Source: Bacteroidota bacterium (GTDB taxonomy: Bacteria; Bacteroidota; Bacteroidia; AKYH767-A; 2013-40CM-41-45). Taken from it: a DNA stretch of 64,000 nucleotides. A model generated the notes under the pieces. It did not search any database. It saw nothing but the letters and a program-made list of their open reading frames with translations, and had not been told where the DNA came from. Location: NCBI GenBank assembly GCA_026391945.1, contig JAPLDA010000010.1:1-64000 (forward strand), read 5' to 3'. Numbering within the stretch: position 1 is the first letter of the stretch; every line of letters starts with the position of its first letter. This document shows, piece after piece, positions 17,620 through 26,839 of this stretch. The position numbers were made by a program, and so were the translations under genes.

Positions 17620-18336
17620 TCAGTCTTTCAGTTGCCTGAGATAAAGCTGCACCGTATTTTCAAGGCCATAATAAAGAGCATCGCTCATCAAAGCATGGCC
17701 GATGGAAACTTCCAGCAGCCAGGGAATGTGATCATGAAAATATTTCAGGTTGTCGAGGTTGAGATCGTGGCCGGCATTGATGCCGAGGTTCAGGTCGTTC
17801 GCTTTCTTCGCAGCCCGTACAAATGGTTTAATGGCGCTTTCACGATCGGTTATAAAACCGGAAGCAAATGCTTCTGTGTACAATTCAATGCGGTCGGTTC
17901 CGGTTTCTTTGGCTTGTTCGATCATCTCCTCATCGGGATCAATGAAGAGAGAAGTACGGACACCATAACTTTTTAATTCATCGAGAATGTCTTTCAGAAA
18001 GATCTTATTCTTTTTGGTATCCCACCCGGCATTGGAAGTGAGTACATCAGGCGGATCCGGAACGAGGGTCACCTGCGTCGGCTTTGTGTCAGCGATCAGT
18101 TCCAGGAATTCTTTCGAAGGATATCCTTCAATGTTAAACTCTGTCACGATCACCTTTCTTAATTCATACACGTCTTTTCTCCGTACATGACGTTCATCCG
18201 GCCTCGGGTGAACGGTGATTCCCTGCGCGCCGTATTGCTGAATGTCGGTTGCAGCGCGAACCAGGTCAGGCATGTTTCCTCCCCGGGCATTGCGCAACGT
18301 GGCTATTTTATTGATGTTGACGCTTAACTGAGTCAT
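17620..18336 (-). CDS. pdxJ: Pyridoxine 5'-phosphate synthase
   Basis: 238 residues, the usual PdxJ length. It condenses 1-deoxyxylulose 5-phosphate with 3-amino-2-oxopropyl phosphate in the DXP-dependent vitamin B6 pathway. Family blocks are [30 protein letters not shown] (catalytic His), [31 protein letters not shown] and INAGHDLN, with EVSIGHAL near the C-terminus. It is divergent from the CBS-domain gene (97 bases) and heads a short minus-strand unit with the downstream hydrolase. In many Bacteroidota pdxJ sits next to the CBS-nadK run, as here. Confidence 0.96.
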   Translation of the reverse strand: MTQLSVNINKIATLRNARGGNMPDLVRAATDIQQYGAQGITVHPRPDERHVRRKDVYELRKVIVTEFNIEGYPSKEFLELIADTKPTQVTLVPDPPDVLTSNAGWDTKKNKIFLKDILDELKSYGVRTSLFIDPDEEMIEQAKETGTDRIELYTEAFASGFITDRESAIKPFVRAAKKANDLNLGINAGHDLNLDNLKYFHDHIPWLLEVSIGHALMSDALYYGLENTVQLYLRQLKD

Positions 18337-18379
18337 ACCGTTACAGCAGATTTCCTGATCGTAAATGTAGTAAAATACT

Positions 18380-18387
18380 TATGTTTG
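18380..18387 (+). promoter_or_regulatory. Putative -7 box (TATGTTTG) of the CBS-nadK gene run
   Basis: Exact TAnnTTTG match, 46 bases upstream of the ATG at 18434, in the intergenic space divergent from pdxJ. Confidence 0.5.
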
Positions 18388-18433
18388 CGCTCTTCAAAAC
18401 CTATCACGCAGGTTTCGCGTAAGAAGCACCACG

Positions 18434-19096
18434 ATGATCGCAAGAGAACTTATCAATGATTCATTCCCACCGCTGAAAGTGTCCGACACCGGGCTGAAGG
18501 CGATTAACTGGATGGAAGAATTCCGCGTGGAACATTTACCCATTGTGGACGGAGTGAATTATGTCGGTTTGATTTCGGAGGAAGATGTGCTGAAACTGAA
18601 TTCACTGGAACAACCTTTTGCCAATCAATCGTACTCGTTAATCAAGCCATTCATCCGTTACAACAGGCCGGTTTTTGAAGTGGTGAAGGCCATGTCAAAA
18701 GAAAAACTGACGATCATCCCTGTGCTGGATGATGATGGCCATTACATGGGATTGATCACGCTGGCCGATGTGTTGAAACATTATTCCGACAGCGGTGTTT
18801 TTTCCGATTCGAACGGAGTGATTGTGCTGGAAGTTGGAGTAAAGAATTATGTGCTCAGTGAAATTGCCCGCATTGTTGAATCGGAAAACGGCGTCATCAT
18901 CAGTTCCTACATTACACCGAATGCGGCGGAAGAAACCATTGACATCACCCTTAAAATCAACCAGAGTGATCTTTCCAGGGTGTTGTCGTCTTTTTCACGT
19001 CATGGTTACAATGTAAAAGAACATTACAACCACAGTGAGTTTATGGACGACCTGAAATCCCGTTATGATTCGCTGATGAATTACCTCGATATTTAA
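18434..19096 (+). CDS. CBS-domain pair protein with C-terminal ACT-like domain
   Basis: 220 residues. Two CBS motifs (about 7-58, HLPIVDGVNYVGLISEEDVL; about 70-122, IIPVLDDDGHYMGLITLADVL) form a Bateman module that usually binds adenosine nucleotides. The remaining segment (about 128-205, GVIVLEVGVKNYVLSEIARI, GYNVKEHYN) looks like an ACT-type regulatory domain. No enzyme domain is present, so it is probably a stand-alone sensor. It starts a codirectional run leading through the BamA-like protein and nadK; the stop and the next ATG are 19 bases apart. Confidence 0.88.
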   Translation: MIARELINDSFPPLKVSDTGLKAINWMEEFRVEHLPIVDGVNYVGLISEEDVLKLNSLEQPFANQSYSLIKPFIRYNRPVFEVVKAMSKEKLTIIPVLDDDGHYMGLITLADVLKHYSDSGVFSDSNGVIVLEVGVKNYVLSEIARIVESENGVIISSYITPNAAEETIDITLKINQSDLSRVLSSFSRHGYNVKEHYNHSEFMDDLKSRYDSLMNYLDI

Positions 19097-19115
19097 TTTC
19101 CTGTTTCCCTTTCGG

Positions 19116-20576
19116 ATGAGTCAGCAACATTCCAGCACATCCATCATCATTTTTTTCCTGGTGTTTGCTTTTCATGTTGCTTCCCGGGCGCAACTCCCGG
19201 ATTCGACCGTCAAAGTCCTGATTCAGCCAACCGACCTGGCACTGCAGGATTCCTTTCCCAAAATAGTTACCGACATCATCATCATTGGAAACAAAATCAC
19301 CAGGTCTTCCGTCATCCTGCGGGAGCTGACTTTTCATAAAGGAGATACGCTGAACCCTCTTTTGTTTGAACGGGTTTTTACAAGGAGCGAAGATAACCTG
19401 CTGAATACCTCTCTCTTCAATTCAGCACACGTCACGGCATTGGTCAACGACAGGAACTCGGCTTCTGTTTACATCATCCTTGCCGAACGCTGGTACATTT
19501 TTCCGTTCCCGATTTTCGAAATTGTGGACAGGAACTTTAATGAATGGTGGCGCACGAAAGATTTTTCCAAAATCAATTACGGGGGAATCATCACCTGGAA
19601 TAATTTCAGGGGAAGAAATGAAACCGTTGGAATGACCTTACGGATGGGCTACACACAGCGTATCAGTTTTTTTTATTCCATCCCGTTTATTTCCAAACAA
19701 CAGAAATCGGGTTTGTCGTTTGCCTTTGCTTATTCAAGGAATCATGAAACGGCTTTTGAGAGTGATCAGAACGACCTGGTTTATTTCAAAGACCATGTTA
19801 ATTTTTCGAGGAAGGATATCAGTGCCTCTGTTCAGTACACCTACCGGAAAGGGTTGTACCAGACTCATGTCCTGGAAGCGGGATTCAAACATGCCGAAGT
19901 GGAAGACACGGTTGTAAAACTCAACCCGGATTTTTTTTCGCATGATCAAAAATCAGAAAAATATTTCATCGCCCGGTATATTTTCAGGATAGAACACCGC
20001 GACCTCGTGGCTTACCCGTTACAAGGTTCTTATTTTGAAACGGAAGTTACCAAAATGGGATTGGGGCTTCTGAAAGATGACATTGATTTTTCGTACCTGT
20101 CGGCAGTCTACAAACGGTATTGGAAACTGGGCGGTAAATTCTACTTCTCCTCTTCGCTGTACGGAAAAATTTCTGATTCCAACCCGCAGCCGTTTTACAA
20201 CATCGGCGGGCTTGGCTTCGGAAGCATTTACCTAAGGGGTTACGAATATTATGTCGTGCTGGGCAACCGGTATGGGTTGTTGAAAACAAATCTCAAATTT
20301 GAATTGATGCCAACACATACGGTCCATGCCGGGATGATCCCGCTCGAAAAATTTGCCACCATACCGTATGCGTTTTACATCAATGTGTATGCGGATGCAG
20401 GGTATGCAAACGACGACCGGTATTTTGTTAAGAACAGCCTCGCCAACTCATGGTTATACAGTGGTGGAGCCGGAATTGACCTGGTGACGTATTACGATCT
20501 TGTTTTTCGTTTGGAATTTTCAGTCAACAAATTTGGAGAATCGGGTATTTTTCTCCACTTTTCTGCTCCTATTTAA
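19116..20576 (+). CDS. Small BamA/TamA-like outer-membrane protein (POTRA + Omp85 barrel)
   Basis: 486 residues with a signal peptide (about 1-25, HVASRA end). Residues about 50-120 form one POTRA-like unit (VTDIIIIGNKITRSSVILRE, FHKGDTLNPLLFERVFTRSEDNLLNTSLFNSA). The rest is an Omp85-type barrel with LGFGSIYLRGYEYYV resembling the RGF/RGY motif of the lid loop. Length is far below that of BamA, which is encoded separately at 24294. It may be an accessory Omp85 protein for insertion of specific outer-membrane substrates (inference). It lies 19 bases after the CBS gene and 21 bases before nadK. Confidence 0.85.
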   Translation: MSQQHSSTSIIIFFLVFAFHVASRAQLPDSTVKVLIQPTDLALQDSFPKIVTDIIIIGNKITRSSVILRELTFHKGDTLNPLLFERVFTRSEDNLLNTSLFNSAHVTALVNDRNSASVYIILAERWYIFPFPIFEIVDRNFNEWWRTKDFSKINYGGIITWNNFRGRNETVGMTLRMGYTQRISFFYSIPFISKQQKSGLSFAFAYSRNHETAFESDQNDLVYFKDHVNFSRKDISASVQYTYRKGLYQTHVLEAGFKHAEVEDTVVKLNPDFFSHDQKSEKYFIARYIFRIEHRDLVAYPLQGSYFETEVTKMGLGLLKDDIDFSYLSAVYKRYWKLGGKFYFSSSLYGKISDSNPQPFYNIGGLGFGSIYLRGYEYYVVLGNRYGLLKTNLKFELMPTHTVHAGMIPLEKFATIPYAFYINVYADAGYANDDRYFVKNSLANSWLYSGGAGIDLVTYYDLVFRLEFSVNKFGESGIFLHFSAPI

Positions 20577-20597
20577 TCAAACAGTAATCAACATCTC

Positions 20598-21476
20598 ATG
20601 AACATTGCCATCTACGGTCGTCCTGTTAACATCAGCCAGGTTTCTTTTGCTGAAATCGTGATTGAAACACTGGAAAAAAACAGTTGCAAGCTGATGATTC
20701 ACGAACCGTATTTTCATTTTCTCAAACGGCATATCCTTCACTTAAAAAATTACGAGGTTTTTAATTATTACAGGGATTTGCAAAACACGACGAATTTTCT
20801 TTTCAGCATCGGCGGCGACGGCACCTTGCTGGATACGGTGACATTGATCCGCGATTCAAAAATTCCCATCGTCGGCGTCAATGCCGGGCGGCTCGGATTT
20901 CTTTCGAGCATCACAAAAGAAAATCTCATTCATGCGGTTCACAGCCTTGACAAAGGACACTTTTCCATCGATGCCAGGACTTTATTGCGGCTCGAATCCA
21001 ACCACCCGATTTTTGAAACGGAAAATATTGCGTTGAATGATTTTACGTTGCATAAAATGGAAACTTCCTCCATGATTACCATTCATGCTTACCTGAACGG
21101 AGAATATCTCAATTCTTACTGGGCTGACGGGATCATCATTTCCACGCCGACCGGTTCAACGGGTTATTCATTGAGTTGCGGAGGGCCGATCATTGTTCCG
21201 CAGTCGGAGACTTTTGTGATTACACCCATTGCGCCTCACAACCTGAATGTGCGGCCGATTGTGGTGTCGGATAAGAATGTCATTTCGCTGGAAGTGGAAG
21301 GAAGAAGCCAGCATTACATGGCCACGCTGGATTCGCGTTCAGCCCACATCGAATCAGGCTTTCAAATCGCTTTAAGAAAAGAAGAGTACTGCATCAACCT
21401 GATCAGGCTGAGCAATGAAAATTTCCTGAATACGCTGAGAGGGAAACTGAACTGGGGGCTTGATAAAAGAAATTGA
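20598..21476 (+). CDS. nadK: NAD kinase
   Basis: 292 residues. ATP-dependent phosphorylation of NAD to NADP in the cytoplasm. Diagnostic motifs are GGDGTLLD, VGVNAGRLGFLSSI, the LNDFTLHK block and ADGIIISTPTGSTGYSLSCGGP. Normal length and intact active site. It sits at the end of a tight three-gene run (CBS protein, Omp85-like protein, nadK) and is followed by 142 bases before the PorG-like genes, where a new promoter box is seen. Confidence 0.96.
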   Translation: MNIAIYGRPVNISQVSFAEIVIETLEKNSCKLMIHEPYFHFLKRHILHLKNYEVFNYYRDLQNTTNFLFSIGGDGTLLDTVTLIRDSKIPIVGVNAGRLGFLSSITKENLIHAVHSLDKGHFSIDARTLLRLESNHPIFETENIALNDFTLHKMETSSMITIHAYLNGEYLNSYWADGIIISTPTGSTGYSLSCGGPIIVPQSETFVITPIAPHNLNVRPIVVSDKNVISLEVEGRSQHYMATLDSRSAHIESGFQIALRKEEYCINLIRLSNENFLNTLRGKLNWGLDKRN

Positions 21477-21596
21477 ACAAAGAACAGTTTTTTGAATTGA
21501 GTTGAAAAATTACCACCTTTATCCGTGAAAAAAATCAGGGTATCGATTATGTTTAAAACCGAATAACACATAAAAAGTTTATTTCATAAAATAATT

Positions 21597-21604
21597 TATA
21601 TTTG
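21597..21604 (+). promoter_or_regulatory. Putative -7 box (TATATTTG) of the PorG-like gene run
   Basis: Exact TAnnTTTG match, 14 bases upstream of the ATG at 21619, giving a very short leader. Confidence 0.45.
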
Positions 21605-21618
21605 CGCTCAATCATCCC

Positions 21619-22533
21619 ATGAACAAAATCCGCATCATCTCCGTTTTCTTATTCCTGCTCATGATTCCCTCGCTGATGAATGCCCAGCGATGGAAGCGGC
21701 AGCGTTATGAGTTTAGCTTTGGCGTTGGCGCCAGTAACTTCCTCGGTGAGTTGGGTGGCGCAAACCAAATCGGCACGCACTACTTCAAGGATTTTGAATG
21801 GGATATGACGCGCTTTGCGGCGGCGGCCGGCCTCAGGTTTAAAATGAGTAACTATTTTGCATTTAAAACCCACCTCACGTACGGCCGTATTTCGGGTGAT
21901 GATAAACTGACAACCGAGACCTTCAGGAATTACCGTAACCTGAATTTTACTTCTGACATCTATGAATTTAATATCAATTTCGAAGGAGCATTTCAGCAGG
22001 AGCAGATCGGAAGCCGTTACCGTTTCAGGAAACATAAAGGCGGATTGAGCGGGTATGAAATTTACTCGTATGCTTTTGTTGGTGCCGGCGTTTTTTACTT
22101 TGATCCGAGAACGACCTACAATGGAAAAACTTACCGGTTGCAACCATTGGGAACAGAAGGCCAGGGCTGGGATCCGTCTAAAGCAAAATATTCTTTGGTG
22201 CAGTTTTGCATTCCGATGGGAGTTGGATTCAAATACACCATCGGCAATTCCATCGGTGTTGGTCTTGAAGTGGGCATCCGGAAAACATTTACCGATTACC
22301 TCGATGACGTGAGTACAAAGTATTATAATTTTTCTGCATCAAAAAACAGTATCATTTGGGAATTAGCAGATCGTTCTGATAACGATGCTCCATATAATAA
22401 GAAAACCTATCCCGAAAGAACAGCGCCGGGCGAGCAACGGGGAAATTCAAAAGAGAAAGATTCTTACCTGTTTGCTATTTTCAGCCTCAATTATAAACTG
22501 ACAAGCGGAAGAGGCCATCTTCCAAGATTCTGA
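21619..22533 (+). CDS. PorG-like outer-membrane beta-barrel protein (DUF6089), first tandem copy
   Basis: 304 residues with a signal peptide (1-22, SLMNAQ). The DUF6089 signature is complete: ASNFLGELGG, LTYGRISGDD, RNLNFTSDIYEF, VFYFDPRTTYNGK, LQPLGTEGQG, FTDYLDDVST and GEQRGNSK. PorG is an outer-membrane component of type IX secretion in Porphyromonas. A paralogue follows immediately; the C-terminal part here has a longer loop (about 255-280). The order PorG-uppS-bamA-skp-skp matches the porG locus of Porphyromonas, so the pair occupies the porG position. Which copy is the functional orthologue cannot be decided from sequence alone. Confidence 0.85.
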   Translation: MNKIRIISVFLFLLMIPSLMNAQRWKRQRYEFSFGVGASNFLGELGGANQIGTHYFKDFEWDMTRFAAAAGLRFKMSNYFAFKTHLTYGRISGDDKLTTETFRNYRNLNFTSDIYEFNINFEGAFQQEQIGSRYRFRKHKGGLSGYEIYSYAFVGAGVFYFDPRTTYNGKTYRLQPLGTEGQGWDPSKAKYSLVQFCIPMGVGFKYTIGNSIGVGLEVGIRKTFTDYLDDVSTKYYNFSASKNSIIWELADRSDNDAPYNKKTYPERTAPGEQRGNSKEKDSYLFAIFSLNYKLTSGRGHLPRF

Positions 22534-22621
22534 AAACGATCAATAATTTTTCTAATCCTGCGTTGGTTTGCACAGTGCCTTCATTTTATCGTTTCGTTCA
22601 GTACTCAAAGACAATATTAAA

Positions 22622-23464
22622 ATGTTGGTGAGCCGGAAAAAATTATTTTTATTCCCATGCTTCCTGCTATTGGCAATGGGTAATGCATCTGCTCAGTATA
22701 ACGAAGTCGGTTTCATGGCTGGCATGTCGAATTACAAAGGCGAACTTTCCCCTCACTTATTCAACACCGATTTTCTTCATTTTGCAGGCGGCGGTTTTTT
22801 CCGTCATAACTGGAACCGCCACTGGAGTTATAAAGTCGAGCTGAACTATGGAAGGATTTCCGGTGATGATGCCATGGCCAAAACCGGTTTCGCACATAAC
22901 AGGAACCTGTCGTTTTATTCCGACATCCTGGAGTTTTCTCCGCAGGTGGAGTTCAACTTCTTTCCTTATGAAACCGGGAACCCTGACTTTTCTTTTACTC
23001 CTTATTTATTTACCGGGCTTGCTGTTTTTCATTTTAACCCCAAGGCAGAACTGAATGGAAAGGTGTATGAATTGCAACCCTTAACCACCGAAGGAGAGGA
23101 ACCGTACAACCTGGTTGTTTTTGCTCTTCCCATCGGGGGAGGTCTCAAAGTAAGTCTTGGAAATGTTGGTTTCGGTATTGAGGTCGGGGCCAGGAGAACG
23201 TACACCGATTACCTCGACGATGTGAGTACGACATACCCGGATTTTTTCAGGTTGCTTGCAGCACGCGGGCCAGTGGCTGTAGCCTTATCCGACCGTTCCC
23301 TTTTTCTCAGCGATACGTCGGTGGTCATTCCCAATCATACCGGTAAGCAAAGAGGCAATTCGAAAGACAGCGACTGGTATGTTTTCGCGGGAGTCACGTT
23401 GTATGTCAGGATTAACAGTGCAACAAGAGATTCCTGTTCACCTTTCAAAAGAAGGCGGTATTGA
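22622..23464 (+). CDS. porG: PorG-like outer-membrane beta-barrel protein (DUF6089), second tandem copy
   Basis: 280 residues from ATG 22622 (MLVSRKKLFLFPCFLLLAMG is the signal region, cleaved near ASAQ); a longer frame from a TTG at 22568 is less likely. It has the same signature as the preceding gene: MSNYKGELS, LNYGRISGDD, RNLSFYSDILEF, FHFNPKAELNGK, LQPLTTEGEE, YTDYLDDVST, ALSDRS and KQRGNSKDSDWY. Directly upstream of uppS, as porG is in Porphyromonas. A role in type IX secretion at the outer membrane is expected from the family. Divergence between the two copies is considerable, so the duplication is not recent. Confidence 0.83.
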   Translation: MLVSRKKLFLFPCFLLLAMGNASAQYNEVGFMAGMSNYKGELSPHLFNTDFLHFAGGGFFRHNWNRHWSYKVELNYGRISGDDAMAKTGFAHNRNLSFYSDILEFSPQVEFNFFPYETGNPDFSFTPYLFTGLAVFHFNPKAELNGKVYELQPLTTEGEEPYNLVVFALPIGGGLKVSLGNVGFGIEVGARRTYTDYLDDVSTTYPDFFRLLAARGPVAVALSDRSLFLSDTSVVIPNHTGKQRGNSKDSDWYVFAGVTLYVRINSATRDSCSPFKRRRY

Positions 23465-23542
23465 TCTCCATGGCCACTTAACATTTCTTAAGACCCCCGG
23501 TTCTGTGATTTTATTATCTTGCGCAACTTTTATTCGGTAGGG

Positions 23543-24286
23543 ATGAGTTTCAAAGAGAAAATAAACCCCGGCAAGTTGCCGTTACATGTTGCTGTGATCA
23601 TGGACGGAAACGGCCGATGGGCGAAGCAGAAAGGGAAGATCCGCGTGTTCGGCCATCAAAACGGAGTCAAAGCAGTTCGCGATACCGTTGAAGGAGCCGC
23701 AGAAATCGGGATTAAATTCCTTACCATGTATGCCTTCTCTACCGAAAACTGGAACCGTCCGAGGTATGAAGTGGATGCACTCATGGAATTGCTGGTAAGC
23801 ACCATCAGCAAAGAAAAAGAAACGCTGAATAAGAATAACATCCGGCTTTTGGCAATCGGTGACCTGAATTCACTTCCTGGAAAATGCCACCAGGAATTGC
23901 AGGAAGCCATCCGTGATACGTCAGCAAATACCAGGATGTCGCTGGTGCTTGCGTTAAGCTACAGTTCCAAATGGGAGTTGATGAATGCAATGAAACAAAT
24001 TGCAACTAAAATTGAAAAGCATGAGATGGAAGCATCATCCGTAAATGAACAAACCATCGCCGAGCATCTCTGCACAAAAGGAATTCCTGATCCGGAACTC
24101 CTGATCCGGACCAGCGGGGAGTATCGCATCAGCAATTTTCTTCTCTGGCAGATTGCCTATGCCGAATTGTATTTTACGGATAAGCTCTGGCCGGATTTCA
24201 GGCGTGAAGATTTATATGAAGCCATTGTCAGCTACCAACAACGCGAACGTCGGTTTGGAATGGTGAGTGAACAACTTTCGAAGTAA
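23543..24286 (+). CDS. uppS: Isoprenyl transferase (undecaprenyl diphosphate synthase)
   Basis: 247 residues from ATG 23543; an upstream TTG at 23519 would add eight residues before MSFKEK. It makes the C55 lipid carrier used by MraY for cell-wall synthesis. Cis-prenyltransferase regions are all visible: HVAVIMDGNGRWA (catalytic Asp), GHQNGVKAVRD, LTMYAFSTENWNRP, and the C-terminal DPELLIRTSGEYRISNFLLW. Cytoplasmic, membrane-associated. It lies 8 bases (stop to ATG 24294) before bamA and is cotranscribed with it. Confidence 0.96.
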   Translation: MSFKEKINPGKLPLHVAVIMDGNGRWAKQKGKIRVFGHQNGVKAVRDTVEGAAEIGIKFLTMYAFSTENWNRPRYEVDALMELLVSTISKEKETLNKNNIRLLAIGDLNSLPGKCHQELQEAIRDTSANTRMSLVLALSYSSKWELMNAMKQIATKIEKHEMEASSVNEQTIAEHLCTKGIPDPELLIRTSGEYRISNFLLWQIAYAELYFTDKLWPDFRREDLYEAIVSYQQRERRFGMVSEQLSK

Positions 24287-24293
24287 TCAATCC

Positions 24294-26801
24294 ATGACAA
24301 AAAAAATAACCTTCATTTTTCTTTTAATTTTTTCCTGCTTTTCATTGAGAGCGCAGGTGATGGTGGGTGGCGACAGCCTGTCGTTCGATTACGCCAATCC
24401 GAAGCCGTACCAGGTGGGAGGAATTACGGTAACCGGAACGCAGTTCCTGGATGAATCGGTGCTTATCAATTTATCCGGACTGGTCAGGGATGACACCATA
24501 GAAGTACCGGGAGAAAAAATTTCGAAGGCGGTGGAGAACCTTTGGAAACAGGGATTGTTTTCGGATGTGAAAATTGTGGCGAATAAAATTCAGGGCAAAT
24601 TGATTTTCCTTGAATTGAAACTCCAGGAACGTCCACGTCTTTCTAAGTTTTCATTTAAAGGAGTGAGCAAATCGGAAGCGGATAAGATCCGGGAAAAAAT
24701 AAAACTTGAAAGAGATAAAGTCGTCACCGAAAATGTATTGGTCACCACCAAAAATGCTGTAAAAGATTTTTATACTGAAAAAGGATACATGAATGCGGAA
24801 GTGCAGGTGAAGGAAATCCGCGATTCAGCGTACATCAACAGGGAAATTCTCAACATCCTCGTTGATAAAAAACAAAAGATCAAAGTTCATGACATTATTT
24901 TCGAAGGCAATGCCGAATTCAAAAACGGCAAGCTGAAACATGCCATGAAGGAAACGAAGGAAAGTCGCTGGTATAAAATTTTCACGTCTTCGAAATTCAT
25001 TGACGACCTCTACCAGCAGGATAAGTCAAAAATCATCGCTAAGTTCAACGACAAAGGATATCGCGATGCAAAGATTGAAAGTGATTCGGTTTACAAGTAC
25101 ACGGAGAACCGGGTGAACATCAAAATCAAAATCAATCCCGGGCATAAATATTTTTTCAGGAATGTAAACTGGGTCGGCAACACGAAACATTCTTCGCAGG
25201 AACTGGGCAACATCCTCAACATCAAAAAAGGAGATACGTACGATCAGTCGGTGCTTGACAACCGGCTTTACATGAATCAGAACGGAAGGGATGTGACTTC
25301 CCTGTACATGGACGATGGCTATTTGTTTTTCCAGATCAACCCGGTTGAAGTCAATGTGGAAAATGATTCCATTGACCTCGAGATGAGAATCTACGAAGGC
25401 AAGCAGGCTGTCATCAACAAAGTAACCGTTACAGGAAATACCAAAACCAACGACCGTGTGATCATGCGGGAAATCAGAACGAAGCCAGGGCAGTTGTTCA
25501 GCCGGTCCGACATCATCCGTACACAGCGTGAACTTGCACAGCTCGGTTATTTTGACCAGGAAAAACTGGGAGTGAATCCAAAGCCCAATCCGGCTGATGG
25601 AACCGTTGACATCGAATATGTAGTTGAAGAAAAACCAAGCGACCAGCTTGAGCTGTCAGGAGGATATGGCGCCAATCAACTGGTGGGTACGCTGGGATTG
25701 TCGTTCAATAATTTTTCCGCACGCAACCTTTTCAGAAAAAATGCATGGAAGCCGTTACCTTCCGGCGACGGACAGCGACTGAGTTTGCGTTTCCAGACCA
25801 ATGGCAAAGCATACCAATCCTACAATGCATCCTTTACCGAACCGTGGTTAGGCGGGAAGAAACCAAATTCATTCAGCGTCTCCGCATTCCGCTCGAGGTT
25901 TGTTCCGAATGGCCGCAATGACGGTGATCCGTTGCAGCAGTCAGCAAAAATTACCGGCTTTACAATCGGGTTGGGCAAACGTTTGAAAAAACCGGATGAT
26001 TTTTTCACCCTGTACCATGAGTTAAGTTACCAGTATTTTGATTTGAAAAATTACGGTTCCTTTTTTGTTTTCCCGAGCGGCACCGCCAATGTTTTAAGCT
26101 TGGGAGAAACCATTGGAAGAAACTCCATCGACGCACCGATTTTTCCGAGAAGAGGATCACAGGTTTCTCTTTCTGTGCAATTCACTCCGCCGTATTCTTT
26201 GTTTAATCACACCGATTATAAGACGGCAAATGACCGGGAGAAGTACCGGCTGATTGAATTTCATAAATGGAAATTTCAATCCACCTGGTTTACTGAGTTA
26301 GCCCGGAACCTCGTGCTGAGTGCGAAGATTCAATATGGTTTTCTTGGATTGTATAACCGTGATATTGGAATCGCTCCACTCGAACGGTTCTATCTCGGCG
26401 GAGATGGTTTAACGGGAGGTTACCAGTTCGACGGAAGAGAACTGATCGGGCTGAGAGGTTATACCAACAACTCACTCACACCATACAATGGAGCGGGAGT
26501 GCAGGTGGGCGGCACCATCTTTGACAAGTACGCGCTCGAAATCAGGTATCCCTTGTCACTCAATCCATCCGCCACTATTTACTTGCTTACCTTTGCCGAA
26601 GGCGGAAACTCCTGGCTTAAATTCAAAGACTTCAACCCGTTTGGAGTGAAACGTTCAGCCGGTTTCGGCATACGGATCTTCCTACCGATGTTCGGATTAC
26701 TCGGGTTGGATTGGGGATATGGATTTGACAAATTATACAATGATCCGAGCGGAAGAAACAGCGGATCACAGATTCACTTCTCTATTGGTCAACAATTTTA
26801 A
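24294..26801 (+). CDS. bamA: Outer-membrane protein assembly factor BamA
   Basis: About 835 residues from ATG 24294 (signal peptide ends near SLRAQ); the in-frame GTG at 24267 overlaps uppS and gives a hydrophilic leader. Several POTRA domains occupy roughly residues 40-440 (GGITVTGTQFLDESV, KIKVHDIIFEGNAEF, HKYFFRNVNWVGNTK, QAVINKVTVTGNTKTNDRVI). The remainder is the Omp85 barrel with GGDGLTGGYQFDGRELIGLRGY and a terminal beta-signal ending in Phe (IHFSIGQQF). It inserts beta-barrels such as the PorG-like proteins next door. Operon with uppS; an internal promoter box precedes the following skp genes. Confidence 0.95.
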   Translation: MTKKITFIFLLIFSCFSLRAQVMVGGDSLSFDYANPKPYQVGGITVTGTQFLDESVLINLSGLVRDDTIEVPGEKISKAVENLWKQGLFSDVKIVANKIQGKLIFLELKLQERPRLSKFSFKGVSKSEADKIREKIKLERDKVVTENVLVTTKNAVKDFYTEKGYMNAEVQVKEIRDSAYINREILNILVDKKQKIKVHDIIFEGNAEFKNGKLKHAMKETKESRWYKIFTSSKFIDDLYQQDKSKIIAKFNDKGYRDAKIESDSVYKYTENRVNIKIKINPGHKYFFRNVNWVGNTKHSSQELGNILNIKKGDTYDQSVLDNRLYMNQNGRDVTSLYMDDGYLFFQINPVEVNVENDSIDLEMRIYEGKQAVINKVTVTGNTKTNDRVIMREIRTKPGQLFSRSDIIRTQRELAQLGYFDQEKLGVNPKPNPADGTVDIEYVVEEKPSDQLELSGGYGANQLVGTLGLSFNNFSARNLFRKNAWKPLPSGDGQRLSLRFQTNGKAYQSYNASFTEPWLGGKKPNSFSVSAFRSRFVPNGRNDGDPLQQSAKITGFTIGLGKRLKKPDDFFTLYHELSYQYFDLKNYGSFFVFPSGTANVLSLGETIGRNSIDAPIFPRRGSQVSLSVQFTPPYSLFNHTDYKTANDREKYRLIEFHKWKFQSTWFTELARNLVLSAKIQYGFLGLYNRDIGIAPLERFYLGGDGLTGGYQFDGRELIGLRGYTNNSLTPYNGAGVQVGGTIFDKYALEIRYPLSLNPSATIYLLTFAEGGNSWLKFKDFNPFGVKRSAGFGIRIFLPMFGLLGLDWGYGFDKLYNDPSGRNSGSQIHFSIGQQF

Positions 26802-26814
26802 TTGATTAAATTTG
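26785..26814 (+). promoter_or_regulatory. Putative promoter of the skp pair (TTGG and TAAATTTG)
   Basis: TTGG at 26785-26788 and an exact -7 box TAAATTTG at 26807-26814 are separated by 18 bases, close to the Bacteroidota -33/-7 spacing. The ATG follows at 26840. It overlaps the 3' end of bamA, so it would be an internal promoter. Confidence 0.5.
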
Positions 26815-26839
26815 CAACCCTAAAAAAGAAAGGATAACC

